Shown: positions 24,207 to 33,029, counted from the stretch's first letter. The stretch is 52,541 bases of DNA from Lentisphaeria bacterium (GCA_016288215.1 JAEEYQ010000052.1:1-52541), one strand, 5' to 3'. Numbers and translations: made by a program. The notes: a model not told the origin generated them from the letters alone.

Positions 24207-25622
24207 CTATTGGAAAAGGTCATCCAATGTCACTTCGGACTGGATGTCATTCCAATAGGCGTTGTGGACGAGGCCGCCGTTGGTGACAAAGGTCAGATAG
24301 GCGGCACCTCGCGGCTTTTGTTCCATGACGAATTGATCGCGGCGGTTGAGGATTTTTCGATGCTCTTCTTTCGTGATTTCGTATTGGCCCTGTGAATATT
24401 TGATTTCGCAGATGTTCACGGCGTCATCCGAACGTTCGATGAGGAGGTCGATTTGAGCGCCATCCTCTCCCTTGGCCAGACGCGAACGCCATGCGTACTG
24501 GTGGGTGAGGATGCCGGAAATGCCGAGCTTCCGCTTGATTTGTTCGATATGCGTCATGCAAATGCGCTCAAAGGAAAGGCCACGCCATGTGTTGATGGCT
24601 GGAAGATTCTGCATCGCCTCCCATGAGCCGCCTCCGTTCTCATCAAGGTCTGCCAGAAACTTGTAGTGAAACAAGGTGAAATTGTCAATCAGCTGGAAAA
24701 CCGCCTCGTGAGTTGTTTTGTTGGGCATGCGGTAGCGTCTGACAAATCCGCATTCAACCAGCTCGGAGAGAGCCTTGCTGAACGCGCCGTTGTCGGGAGC
24801 CTGTGTCGCGTGGAGCAATTCCTCCCGAGTCATGCCCGCCTTTTTTCTGCCAAGGGCCGACACAATGTCAATGTGGCGTTGCGGCTTCTTGAAGAGGGAT
24901 GCATAGAGGTGCTTGTATTCGTCGTGCAATTCGCCGTCTGCGGCGAAGAAAATGGCGTCAATGTTCTGTGCGGGACTTTTGTCCTTCTGGAGGTAGTTCC
25001 AATAATATGGTATTCCACCCATCACCATGTAGTATTCGAGGATTTGACGCCGTGTGACGACAAGGCCTTTGGCCATCGCGAAGCGTTCGCATTCTGCTAA
25101 GGTGAACGGCTCCAGCTTGATGCGATGGGTCAGGCGATTGTGGAGACCGCCTTTGTCGTTGATGATTTCATCTGTCATCCAAGACGTTGCCGAACCGCAT
25201 ACAATGAACACGATATCCTTTCGAGCAGACGCCCATCCGTTCCAGAACGTCTCGATGGCGCTGACCAGACCCGCGCGCTGTGAGTCCATCCACGGAAGCT
25301 CGTCAATGAAGATGAGTTTTTTGCCCATCGGCATGCGTTCAAGTCCCGATGCGAGCAAATCAAATGCGTCATACCACGTTTTGGGGGCTTTCTTCACGCT
25401 GAAACCATGGCGTTGAAGGGATTTTACGAAGCGCGTGATTTGTTCTTTGCGCCCCACATTGGCGATTCCCGTGTGATAGAAGGCAAAATTTCCATTGAAC
25501 ACTTCGCGTATCATATAGGTCTTGCCGACACGACGGCGACCGTAGACGACAATGAACTCCGATGAATCGCTTGCAAACGCCTCATGGAGTTTTTTGATCT
25601 CGTTTTCCCGGCCTATCAACAT
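24207..25622 (-). CDS. AAA ATPase with C-terminal nuclease-like domain (DUF234-type)
   Basis: A 471-residue ATP-binding protein. Walker A is GRRRVGKT at residues 28-35 and Walker B is LIFIDELPW around Asp107-Glu108, with FIVCGSATSWM as a sensor-like segment. A winged-helix region follows (residues 250-310), and the C-terminus has AQIDLLIER...CEIKYS, the D-x(n)-E-x-K arrangement of PD-(D/E)XK nucleases. This fits the archaeal-type ATPase/DUF234 family found in many bacteria and archaea, whose cellular role is poorly known. It lies alone between convergent and co-directional genes. Its codon usage appears less GC-biased than its neighbours. Two palindromic repeats lie just upstream of its start. 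Confidence 0.85.
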   Translation of the reverse strand: MLIGRENEIKKLHEAFASDSSEFIVVYGRRRVGKTYMIREVFNGNFAFYHTGIANVGRKEQITRFVKSLQRHGFSVKKAPKTWYDAFDLLASGLERMPMGKKLIFIDELPWMDSQRAGLVSAIETFWNGWASARKDIVFIVCGSATSWMTDEIINDKGGLHNRLTHRIKLEPFTLAECERFAMAKGLVVTRRQILEYYMVMGGIPYYWNYLQKDKSPAQNIDAIFFAADGELHDEYKHLYASLFKKPQRHIDIVSALGRKKAGMTREELLHATQAPDNGAFSKALSELVECGFVRRYRMPNKTTHEAVFQLIDNFTLFHYKFLADLDENGGGSWEAMQNLPAINTWRGLSFERICMTHIEQIKRKLGISGILTHQYAWRSRLAKGEDGAQIDLLIERSDDAVNICEIKYSQGQYEITKEEHRKILNRRDQFVMEQKPRGAAYLTFVTNGGLVHNAYWNDIQSEVTLDDLFQ

Positions 25623-25668
25623 AATCGATGTTTCCTGTTCATTGAAATTGTGTCAATCACTATACTTC

Positions 25669-25713
25669 AAACTCAGCGGAATGCAAGAAAAAAACGGCGA
25701 TTCCGCTGAGTTT
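25669..25713. repeat. Palindromic element 1 upstream of AAA ATPase gene
   Basis: Perfect 14-bp arms AAACTCAGCGGAAT (25669-25682) and ATTCCGCTGAGTTT (25700-25713) with a 17-base loop. It lies about 47 bases upstream of the ATPase start codon on the minus strand. Confidence 0.7.
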
Positions 25714-25742
25714 AAAGACGTCTTGACCATGAGAGGGTGCTT

Positions 25743-25788
25743 AAACTTGGCGGAAAGTGCAAAAAGAATGGCGATTCCGCCGAATTTT
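25743..25788. repeat. Palindromic element 2, related to element 1
   Basis: Arms AAACTTGGCGGAA (25743-25755) and TTCCGCCGAATTTT (25775-25788) pair imperfectly. The loop contains GCAAAAAGAATGGCG, clearly related to the loop of element 1 (GCAAGAAAAAAACGGCG). The two are diverged copies of one repeat, 30 bases apart. Confidence 0.65.
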
Positions 25789-25813
25789 GCTGTTTGAGTG
25801 GCGGTCGTGGCGT

Positions 25814-26734
25814 CTATGAAGTCTGGATGCAGATGGCGACGGCGCCGGCGACACAGGCGGCGATGGCGATGCACTGCAGGGGGCGGAGTCGTTCCCGCAG
25901 GAAGAGCACGCTGTAGATGACGAAGCCCACGATGCAGGAGACGACCATCAGCGGGTTGGCCACGTTGCCCAGCCCCGCGCGGCCAAGGGCATCCATCCCA
26001 TTGTAGTAGAGGAAATAGCTGACGAACAGGCCGATGCCCTCGCTGAGGATGATGTATTTCCAGAAGATGCCGCGGCGGCAGTTCTCCATGAAGAGCCGTG
26101 GGATGGGAATTCGGCGGATGGCATTGCAGATGAGGGCGCTGATGAGCGTGCCGATGGAGCCCATCATGGATTTGAATACGGAAATGACCTGCCGCGTGTC
26201 CTCCGAATAGGAGGGAATGTTGCTGACGGTCTGCTGGATGCCGCAGACGAAGAAGGCGGAGAAGGCCAGCAGAAGCCATGTGTTCGAGGTGGCCCCCGAA
26301 TTGTCCTTGGACAGCCCGAATAGCGTCAACGCAATGATTACCAACACGATGCCGCATCCTTTCACAACGTTGAACGAGACGCCGAAGAACAGAAATCCCA
26401 TGATGAAGGGGATGATGGTGGCGCTTTGGATGATGGCCCACACAATGCCGTTCGGCCCCCGTTGCATGGCGGCCGACATCAGTTCCAGCATCCAGAAGTT
26501 CACCATGCCGCTGGCCATGCAGCAGGCGGCGACAATCAGTTGCGCATGCCCCGTTGATTTTCCTAACATATTCGTGCTCAACAGGATACAACCGCTGACC
26601 GTGATGCAGACAAGAGCCTGAACCAGCTGGACGATGCTGGTGGAGATGTGGTGTTTGGGCGCACCGCCCATGATGGCGCCGGCAATGCACCACGACATGC
26701 CGGTCAAAATCATTGCTGAAATGCCGAAAACCAT
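25814..26734 (-). CDS. DMT/EamA-type transporter
   Basis: A 306-residue integral membrane protein with about ten hydrophobic segments in two five-helix halves, the drug/metabolite transporter layout. The second half contains the conserved closing pattern YYNGMDALGRAGLGNVANPLMVV and FLRERLRPLQCIAIAACVAGAVAI, typical of EamA domains. It is probably an inner-membrane permease for a small organic solute; the substrate cannot be told. The gene is on the minus strand, 96 bases downstream of the FG-GAP gene, with an inverted heptamer array between them. No Shine-Dalgarno sequence is evident. Confidence 0.85.
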   Translation of the reverse strand: MVFGISAMILTGMSWCIAGAIMGGAPKHHISTSIVQLVQALVCITVSGCILLSTNMLGKSTGHAQLIVAACCMASGMVNFWMLELMSAAMQRGPNGIVWAIIQSATIIPFIMGFLFFGVSFNVVKGCGIVLVIIALTLFGLSKDNSGATSNTWLLLAFSAFFVCGIQQTVSNIPSYSEDTRQVISVFKSMMGSIGTLISALICNAIRRIPIPRLFMENCRRGIFWKYIILSEGIGLFVSYFLYYNGMDALGRAGLGNVANPLMVVSCIVGFVIYSVLFLRERLRPLQCIAIAACVAGAVAICIQTS

Positions 26735-26753
26735 AATGACCTAAATAGTTGAA

Positions 26754-26827
26754 AATTAGCAATTAGCAATTTTTCGTGTGACAAATGAAATGGCCGATGA
26801 ATTGCTAATTGCCAATTTCTGATTGCA
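26754..26827. repeat. Inverted AATTAGC heptamer arrays between FG-GAP and DMT genes
   Basis: AATTAGC, AATTAGC, AATTTTT (26754-26774) are followed by an inverted set, AATTGCT, AATTGCC, AATTTCT, GATTGCA (26800-26827). The two arms can pair over about 20 bases with few mismatches. The structure lies 3 bases after the stop of the FG-GAP gene and could act as its transcription end or mRNA end structure. Confidence 0.6.
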
Positions 26828-26830
26828 TGA

Positions 26831-29500
26831 TTAGTTCAGCGTCAGCTCCACGGCGGTGACGCGGGGGGACCGCAGGCTGTTTTCCGCCCGCAGAGTCAGA
26901 CGGTACTGCAGCACATCGCCTTTGTTGAAGGCGAAGCCTTCCGGCTTGAACCACTGAGCCTGATCCATGGGCGTGTCGTCATTGACGATGCGGACCATGA
27001 GGGCGGTGGAGGTTCGCGGAGGGCAGTCCGCCTCGATGCGGACGGACTCCACCTTGCCCGCCGCCTTCGCCGTGTAGGGGGCGGAGTAGTAGAATTCGTC
27101 CGGTCCGCGGTCGAGAATGTTGCCCGGCTCGAGGGCGGTCATTCCGTGAGGGCCTTCAGTGGGCAGTTTGGTGGTCTTGCGGGGGTTGAATCCCTCGGGG
27201 CCGTTCCACCACACTTCGCTGTCCGACGTGTGGTCGCCCCAGGTCTTGTGATTGGCGACGGCCAGGTCGATCCAACCGTCGTCATTGAAGTCAGCGGCGA
27301 CGCAGCCGGAGGCGGAGTGGGTGAAGAGATGGTCGCGGTCGTAGAAGCCAAAGCGGCCCTCACGATTCCAATAGAGGAAGCTGACGATGTCGCGGTCCTT
27401 GCCGCCGTGATAGCTGCCCACGAACATGTCCAGCCAGCCGTCGTTGTTGAAGTCGGCGATGGCGATGGAGTCCGCCGCGTCGGCGCGCAAGACGGTTTTG
27501 CGGCTTTCGCTGAGGCCCTGAGGTCCGTTCCAGTAGACGTGGACGTAGGAATGATGGGGCTCATGTGGTGTAAGTTCCCCGTTATGAGGTGTTTCCGTAT
27601 GCGTTCCAATGATCAGGTCCGGGTAGCCGTTCTTGGTGAGGTCGGCTGCGCGGGCGCAGGCGCCCTTGAAGATGCCCAGCTCGCTGTGGTTGGCCATGGA
27701 ATAGCCGTCGGGTCCGCCCCAGAAGATGAGTGTGCGGTCGGTGGTGATGAGGGGGACGATCAAGTCCAGATAGCCGTCTTTGTTCACGTCGACGCCCAAG
27801 ATCCAGCGGGGGCTGCCCATGCCCTGGAGGCTGAGCACCTCGCCGGTCTTGTAGCCGTCTGGGCCGCCGCGGAAGATGACGATGTCGCTGTAGTGGTTGG
27901 TCACGGTGACCAGGTCCAGGTAGCCGTCCTTGTCCAGGTCGGCCACGAAGCCGCCCCAGCCGCCGCGGACGGGAACGGTGTAGCTCTTCTCCGGCTCAAA
28001 GCCCTTGGGGCCAAAATGATGGACATGATGGCCAGGGTCCAGGTGGAGGGACTCCTCCGCATTGTTGCAGACGATGAGCTCGGCCCAGCCGTCGTCGTCG
28101 ATGTCCGCATAGATGGAGTCGACGGCGCACCAGGCGGGGACGGCGGTGACGCGGTCTTTGGAATAGCCGTCCTTTCCGCCCCAATAGATGAAGGCATGGT
28201 CGGAGCCGACGGAGCTGCGGGTGTGCTGATTGATGAGCAGGATTTCCGCCTCCTTGCCTTTGCGGGTCAGCACGAAGACGCGGCGGGTGCAGCCGCCGAG
28301 CAGGGCGCCGGACTGGGTGATTTGGCGTTTGGGGCCGATCTTGAAGATGGGGCATTCGTGGTCGTAGTTCCGCTTGTATTCCCCTTGGGCGATGATGAAT
28401 TCGCGGTTGGGGAGGATGGCCACATCCGTGGCGCGGTAGGTGACGATGGCGTCCTTGCGCTTCTCCGAGAAGCCGTCCTCGCCGCCCCAATAGACATAGC
28501 TGCGCTCGCTCTTGTGGTCGGCGGAGGCGGTGTGGGTGGCGATGACCGCGTCCTCAAAGCCGTCGCCGTCCAGGTCGCCGATGGCGATGGAGACGGCCAT
28601 GCCCGCCTGAAATTCGGCGACTTGCTCGATGGCCCGCTGCCGCGTGGCGGAGAAGAGCAGCATCTTCTTGCCTGTGGACAAGGTGAAGCAGTGGCGGCCT
28701 TTGTAGACGACGCACTGCAGAAGGCGGGCGATCTCCGTCTTCGCCTCCATCTCGCTGGTCCTGCCTTCGACACCAATTGGTGGAACTGTCTCGTCTTCAG
28801 GAAGTTCGGGAATTTCCGTGCAACGCTCCAAGACAATGCCGTCCGGGCCGCCCCAATAGATGGTGGTGGCGGTGCTCTTTTCCTTGCGGACGATGAGCTC
28901 GTCAAAGCCGTCGCCGTCCAAATCGCTGGCGGCCACTTGGAAGCATTCGATGGGCAGGTCGATGAAGCGGTGCCACTCCAATCCCAAGCCGTGCTGCTGG
29001 AAGATGCGGACGGTCTTGTAGCAGGGCATGGTGAAGGCAAGGGACGGCCGCGCCTCGCCGCCGAAGCAGCCGGCGGCCACGCTGGTGGAGTTGGGGGTGG
29101 GAATGCGGCTGTGGTACTTTTCGGAGTATTCTTCGTCGCTGCCGAAATAGATGTCCGTGGTGGAGTAGGGGGCGGCGGCGTCTCCGCGGCCGGCCAGAAT
29201 GACGTCGGTGTAGCCGTCTCCCGTCAGATCCACGGCGGCGCCGGAGATGGTGCCCATGGAGGCAAGCTCAATCCGCGTTCCGTCGCGGTGGTAGACGTAG
29301 CTGGGGGCGGACTCATGGTGCGGCTGGCAGTTGGCGTAGACCAGGTCGAAATAGCCGTTGTGGTTCAAATCGTATTGGTAGATGCGCTGCAGAACCCCTT
29401 TGCGGGACACATAGAGGTTGTGCCCTCCATTTCCATACGTTCCTTTGCGGAACTCCTCAAATCCTTTGGTGGACCAAATCGTTTTCTTCTTTGCGGCCAT
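26831..29500 (-). CDS. FG-GAP/VCBS-type beta-propeller protein, no signal peptide
   Basis: An 889-residue protein built of FG-GAP-like repeats. At least ten calcium-binding loops are visible, including DLTGDGYTDV, DLDGDGFDEL, DLDGDGFEDA, DIDDDGWAEL, DLDKDGYLDL, DVNKDGYLDL, DFNNDGWLDM and DFNDDGWIDL. Blades also repeat YWGGxDGY or YWNGPxG segments, so two consecutive propellers are likely. Such proteins usually work outside the cell in adhesion or carbohydrate binding. Here the N-terminus is MAAKKKTIWSTKGFEEF, with AAAGGGGG just upstream, and no export signal is seen in any plausible start. The C-terminal 100 residues are a separate beta domain. Exact function unknown. Confidence 0.82.
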   Translation of the reverse strand: MAAKKKTIWSTKGFEEFRKGTYGNGGHNLYVSRKGVLQRIYQYDLNHNGYFDLVYANCQPHHESAPSYVYHRDGTRIELASMGTISGAAVDLTGDGYTDVILAGRGDAAAPYSTTDIYFGSDEEYSEKYHSRIPTPNSTSVAAGCFGGEARPSLAFTMPCYKTVRIFQQHGLGLEWHRFIDLPIECFQVAASDLDGDGFDELIVRKEKSTATTIYWGGPDGIVLERCTEIPELPEDETVPPIGVEGRTSEMEAKTEIARLLQCVVYKGRHCFTLSTGKKMLLFSATRQRAIEQVAEFQAGMAVSIAIGDLDGDGFEDAVIATHTASADHKSERSYVYWGGEDGFSEKRKDAIVTYRATDVAILPNREFIIAQGEYKRNYDHECPIFKIGPKRQITQSGALLGGCTRRVFVLTRKGKEAEILLINQHTRSSVGSDHAFIYWGGKDGYSKDRVTAVPAWCAVDSIYADIDDDGWAELIVCNNAEESLHLDPGHHVHHFGPKGFEPEKSYTVPVRGGWGGFVADLDKDGYLDLVTVTNHYSDIVIFRGGPDGYKTGEVLSLQGMGSPRWILGVDVNKDGYLDLIVPLITTDRTLIFWGGPDGYSMANHSELGIFKGACARAADLTKNGYPDLIIGTHTETPHNGELTPHEPHHSYVHVYWNGPQGLSESRKTVLRADAADSIAIADFNNDGWLDMFVGSYHGGKDRDIVSFLYWNREGRFGFYDRDHLFTHSASGCVAADFNDDGWIDLAVANHKTWGDHTSDSEVWWNGPEGFNPRKTTKLPTEGPHGMTALEPGNILDRGPDEFYYSAPYTAKAAGKVESVRIEADCPPRTSTALMVRIVNDDTPMDQAQWFKPEGFAFNKGDVLQYRLTLRAENSLRSPRVTAVELTLN

Positions 29501-29659
29501 GACGCCCCCTTTTATGTTGATTCAATAGGATAATGGAAAAGACCATACAAAAATATAATGCGGGAGCGGTTTCACTCAAGTGTCACTTTGATAAAGTTGT
29601 GGTATAGTTTATTATTTGGTATTGGAAATTAGGAATATAGTTAGCAGCAAGGAGTTTTA

Positions 29660-29695
29660 CTAGGGCGTCCAGGGCATCTAGGGCTTCTAGAGCTA
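29660..29695. repeat. Nonamer array, 4 units
   Basis: CTAGGGCGT, CCAGGGCAT, CTAGGGCTT, CTAGAGCTA, then GCTAGTCGG. A strict 9-base period, directly before the ribosome binding site of the gene at 29713. It is a related phenomenon to the heptamer arrays but with a different period. Confidence 0.55.
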
Positions 29696-29712
29696 GCTAG
29701 TCGGGGAGTTTG

Positions 29713-30885
29713 ATGACGGACAAGATGGAACATGACGAGAACAGCGCGGGGGTCGTCCTTGGAGGGACGTCCCTTCTGCGGGGGGACGGCGCATCGGCGT
29801 CGCTTCCGGCGGATCGTCGCGGCGAGGCGGACATGGCCGCGCTGAAGGAGACGGCCATGCGGGTGTTGCCGTCGGAGCTGCGGAACGAGGTGGTCTCCGA
29901 GCTGCTGGCGGAGGAACGGCATCCCAGCCCGCTGCATTGGCTGCTGGTCTGCGCGGCGCTGCTGGCGGCCGTGGCGCTCTTCTGGTGGCAATTCCCCGCC
30001 CGCCGCGCCATCATGCAGGTGGGCGACATCGAAATCGCCACGGAGGCCGTCGCCAAGAGCAGCCCCTACTACAACATCGCGCTGAAGGCGGAGGAGCTCT
30101 TTGAGGCCAAAAAGTATTCCGCCTGCGCGGAGACCATCGCCCCTGTGTTATTGGATATTCTGGAGAATCAGGAGGAACACGACAGCTCCCACAACCGGCT
30201 TCTCTACCAATTCTACGAGTCCGTCCGCAAGGGGCGGGTGGCCTATGACATCGACCAAATGGCCCGGGTGAACATCGGCAAGGTGGTCGCCGCCAATCCG
30301 GACGAAGCCCGCTGGGGCATCCTCCAGATCGAGCTGTGCGCCAAGGAGTTCATCGCCTTCGAGGAGCTCTATCGAAACGTGCAGAAACACAAGGGCGACA
30401 AGGGGTTCGCCAAAGAGCGACGCGTCCAGGCCGACAAGTGGATAAAGACCGTCACGGAGCTGCTGAACAGCCTGTCACGCCAGCTGCCGGGGACGACGGG
30501 CCGTGGGCATGACGACATGCTGAAGGATATCGTATGGCTTAAGTTGTTGCATGCCAAGATGTTATGTTGCAGATGGATGCTGGAGGGCCAGGGCAAGTTC
30601 CCCGATGACTTTGGGGATGCGGGGGTCGACAGCCGAGAGCAGGCTCTGCAAATCTGCCACGAGAGCGAACAGCGCTACAGCGAACTGGGCAGCATGGACG
30701 CGGAGCTTCTGGACTTCTTCTATCTCCGCCGTTTCATCGCCCAGGTCATCAAGGATCATCTCTCGTTGGTGAACCACAGCTATTATTGGAATGGCGAGAA
30801 GCGATGGAGCATCCTGCCGCTGATGGACGAGATCGCGGCCATGGACGCCGTGCTGAAGAAGCCAGGGACAGGAGGGAAACGATGA
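29713..30885 (+). CDS. Single-pass membrane protein of unknown function
   Basis: A 390-residue protein that I do not recognise. An N-terminal cytoplasmic part of about 74 residues is followed by one membrane helix (LHWLLVCAALLAAVALFWW, near residues 74-92). About 300 mostly helical residues follow, with TPR-like character (NIALKAEELFEAKKYSACAE). ATG 29713 is preferred over TTG 29710, with GGGGAG upstream. The stop codon overlaps the next start (ATGA), so it is coupled to the DUF1232-domain gene. It is probably a structural or regulatory partner of the two membrane proteins downstream. Confidence 0.7.
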   Translation: MTDKMEHDENSAGVVLGGTSLLRGDGASASLPADRRGEADMAALKETAMRVLPSELRNEVVSELLAEERHPSPLHWLLVCAALLAAVALFWWQFPARRAIMQVGDIEIATEAVAKSSPYYNIALKAEELFEAKKYSACAETIAPVLLDILENQEEHDSSHNRLLYQFYESVRKGRVAYDIDQMARVNIGKVVAANPDEARWGILQIELCAKEFIAFEELYRNVQKHKGDKGFAKERRVQADKWIKTVTELLNSLSRQLPGTTGRGHDDMLKDIVWLKLLHAKMLCCRWMLEGQGKFPDDFGDAGVDSREQALQICHESEQRYSELGSMDAELLDFFYLRRFIAQVIKDHLSLVNHSYYWNGEKRWSILPLMDEIAAMDAVLKKPGTGGKR

Positions 30886-32054
30886 CGGAGCGGTCTGAAC
30901 GGCGGTTGGGACGCGCGGCCTGGAGCTGGCTGTCCGCTCCCGGAAGTGGAACCCGTGGAATCCGAAGCTTTGCCGAAGGGAGATTCTATGGGGTGCTTTT
31001 TCTGTATCTTGTTGCATTTCTAGTATTTGCAAAAGATCCATTTTTCCATCAGAATGGCGTGTTCGTCTATCAGCAAGGCATTGTCACGTTGATTTTGGGC
31101 GGCCTTTTGGCCGCCGCGTTGAATTGGGAGATGTGCATCTTCGGAAAGCCGGTGGGGGCCAATTTGTTTCTGCATGTGATTCAAGTGTTTCCTCTGACGT
31201 TACTGGTGGCGAGACTGACGGCGCGGCCGACGGTGGTTCCGCCGCCCACCTCCCTGATGGGAAAAGGGCTGAAGATCGCCAAGGAGCTGGTCAACGGCAT
31301 CATGGGAGATGTGGTGATCACGATTCCGCCATGGCTCGTCGATGTGTTCACCAACTGGAAAATCTGCCTTTTTCTGGCGCTGCTCTTGTTCTTCCTGTGC
31401 CTGCGCCACTTGCCCATGAAACTTGGCGCCGTGATCTGCCTCTTTTTGGTGCCGTTGGCCACGGTGATTCAGGATGGCGGCGTGGGCCATCTTCTGGTGG
31501 GCATCGCGCTGTTGGGCGTGGGCATGACTCTGCAGTTCTGCCGCTATGACCGTATCCTGTACTATGAGAACGTGTTCCATCGGCTGCAGCGGGCGCCTCT
31601 TCCGGACGCGAAATTCGGCGACGTGGCGCTGCGGGTCATGGTGCAGCTGGAGAATGAGGGGCGCCTGTCCGAAGGCAACCTGTTGGGAATCGTCCGCTCC
31701 GAATATGGCACGGCGGCCGCCCTCCCGTCGACGGAGCTGAAGGCCAAATGCGGCGAGGTTCTCCAGAAGCTGGTCTATGAATATGGATTGGCGGTTCTTC
31801 GGGGGGATGTGGACGGCCTCTTCCTGAAGGCCGACCCCATGCTTTCCCATCATGACAGCCTGCTGACCAGCGTGGCCGTCTTCCCGCGGGCGGTTCTGGC
31901 TCTGCTGACGGCCGCCGTCTGGGTGCTTCTGCCTGTGGATGTGATTCCGGACGCCATCCCCTTCCTCGGCATGCTGGACGATGTGGCGGTCACCATCTTC
32001 TCCGGCTTGGTTCTCAAAAACTCTTTGGACTCCCATGTACTTCAACGGCAATGA
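30882..32054 (+). CDS. Membrane protein with C-terminal DUF1232 (YkvA-like) domain
   Basis: A 390-residue protein. Residues 40-215 contain several membrane helices with a linker PTVVPPPTSLMGKG. Residues 215-340 are soluble and helical. The C-terminal 50 residues match the DUF1232/YkvA pattern: LLPVDVIPDAIPFLGMLDDV, where the Pro-Asp-x-Ile-Pro and Leu-Asp-Asp motifs are diagnostic. The function of DUF1232 is not established. ATG 30882 follows GGAGGG and overlaps the upstream stop. The longer frame from 30786 is inside the upstream gene and is rejected. Confidence 0.78.
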   Translation: MTERSERRLGRAAWSWLSAPGSGTRGIRSFAEGRFYGVLFLYLVAFLVFAKDPFFHQNGVFVYQQGIVTLILGGLLAAALNWEMCIFGKPVGANLFLHVIQVFPLTLLVARLTARPTVVPPPTSLMGKGLKIAKELVNGIMGDVVITIPPWLVDVFTNWKICLFLALLLFFLCLRHLPMKLGAVICLFLVPLATVIQDGGVGHLLVGIALLGVGMTLQFCRYDRILYYENVFHRLQRAPLPDAKFGDVALRVMVQLENEGRLSEGNLLGIVRSEYGTAAALPSTELKAKCGEVLQKLVYEYGLAVLRGDVDGLFLKADPMLSHHDSLLTSVAVFPRAVLALLTAAVWVLLPVDVIPDAIPFLGMLDDVAVTIFSGLVLKNSLDSHVLQRQ

Positions 32055-32778
32055 TTTCTTTCGTGGCGTCGGCTATCTGCTCAGCGGCATCCGCGAATTT
32101 TGGAGTCGCCCACGGCTATGGCTGTATGCGCTCGTCCCCCTGCTTTGCGTGAAAGTGGTGTTCTCCCTGGTCACCTGGATGGTCATGAAGCACTGGATTC
32201 TGCCGTTGGAGAGCTGGATGCAGGGTCAGTTTGAGGTCATCGGCTGGAACACGGTCGGGGGACTGGCGGCAAAGGGCGTCCATTGGCTCTGTCTGATCGG
32301 GCTGCTCATGGTCATGTCCGCTGTGGCCAGTTTTCTCTTTGAGCTGTTTGGCTGCTTTTTCTTCTCCCGCATGGTTCGCTTCTATGAGTATTGGGTCTAC
32401 CAGCGCCCCCAGCCGCCTCCCCTCGGGGTCGGCCGCGAGCTGCTCAACGGGTTCGACAGCATCGTGTACTCGCTGGGCACGGTGCTTCTCTATGTCCCCC
32501 TCATGGCCATCGGCATCATTTTCCCCCTGGCCGGACAGCTCATGACGGCGTGGTTCATCGGCTATCGCTACGGCGTGAGCTACTGCGCGGAGGCTGGCTT
32601 CAATCGAGGCATGACCATCCACACCTTTCAGGTGCGGCTGCGGGGACGACGGCCCGTGCTCTACGGCTTTGGCGTCGCCGTCTTTGTCATCCTGCTGATT
32701 CCCTTCCTCTCCATCCTGCTGATTCCAGGCTGCGTCATCGGCGGAACCCGCCTGGTCAACGAAGAATGGGTCAACTGA
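32035..32778 (+). CDS. CysZ/EI24-domain membrane protein
   Basis: A 247-residue protein with about five membrane segments and the EI24/CysZ pattern. It starts FFRGVGYLLSGIREFWSRPRLWLYALVPLL, where an N-terminal amphipathic stretch precedes the first membrane helix, and has FGCFFFSRMVRFYEYW near residues 105-120 and an IPFLSILLIPGCVIGGTRLV C-terminus. CysZ proteins transport sulfate, but many EI24 members are unassigned. No sulfate assimilation gene is nearby, so transport of sulfate is doubtful. The start at 32035 overlaps the previous gene by 20 bases. Third gene of a coupled membrane-protein operon. Confidence 0.75.
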   Translation: MYFNGNDFFRGVGYLLSGIREFWSRPRLWLYALVPLLCVKVVFSLVTWMVMKHWILPLESWMQGQFEVIGWNTVGGLAAKGVHWLCLIGLLMVMSAVASFLFELFGCFFFSRMVRFYEYWVYQRPQPPPLGVGRELLNGFDSIVYSLGTVLLYVPLMAIGIIFPLAGQLMTAWFIGYRYGVSYCAEAGFNRGMTIHTFQVRLRGRRPVLYGFGVAVFVILLIPFLSILLIPGCVIGGTRLVNEEWVN

Positions 32779-32790
32779 TTGATGATGAGC

Positions 32791-32811
32791 AATTAGGAAT
32801 TGGCAATGCAG
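32791..32811. repeat. Short heptamer array (AATTAGG type)
   Basis: AATTAGG, AATTGGC, AATGCAG in 7-base register, directly abutting the TTCAGAACC element that starts at 32815. Confidence 0.4.
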
Positions 32812-32814
32812 ATC

Positions 32815-32894
32815 TTCAGAACCGAACACAAAGGTCATATTCTGTGGCCGAATCAGGACCATGGCACTGTTTTTTAGGACATCAGGGTTCTGGA
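32815..32894. mobile_element. 80-bp MITE-like element with TTCAGAACC/GGTTCTGGA ends
   Basis: Starts TTCAGAACC (32815-32823) and ends GGTTCTGGA (32886-32894), an inverted repeat with one mismatch. The right half (GGCCGAATCAGGACCATGGC, then a TCAGGGTTCTG end) matches the element at 38927-39029. It has no coding capacity. A non-autonomous mobile repeat is the likeliest reading. Confidence 0.6.
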
Positions 32895-33029
32895 AATTTC
32901 AACTGGGGTTGGGGGATAGAAGGTTGAAAGGCCCCCTATGAATAATATAGTATAGAAGTTTGAAAAACCGTCATCGCCGACGCAAGTGCCCTAACCTGCG
33001 TTGGACTGATATGCCAAACGGAGTGGATA

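Noticed and set aside
25653..26762. 369-codon minus-strand open frame in another frame over the DMT transporter
   Set aside because: It reads through the palindromic repeats and is His/Arg/Gln-rich; the 25814-26734 frame has the ten hydrophobic segments expected of a transporter.
27146..29533. 795-codon plus-strand open frame
   Set aside because: Antisense to the FG-GAP propeller gene. The encoded sequence is a Val/Gly/Asp-rich shadow with no domain pattern.
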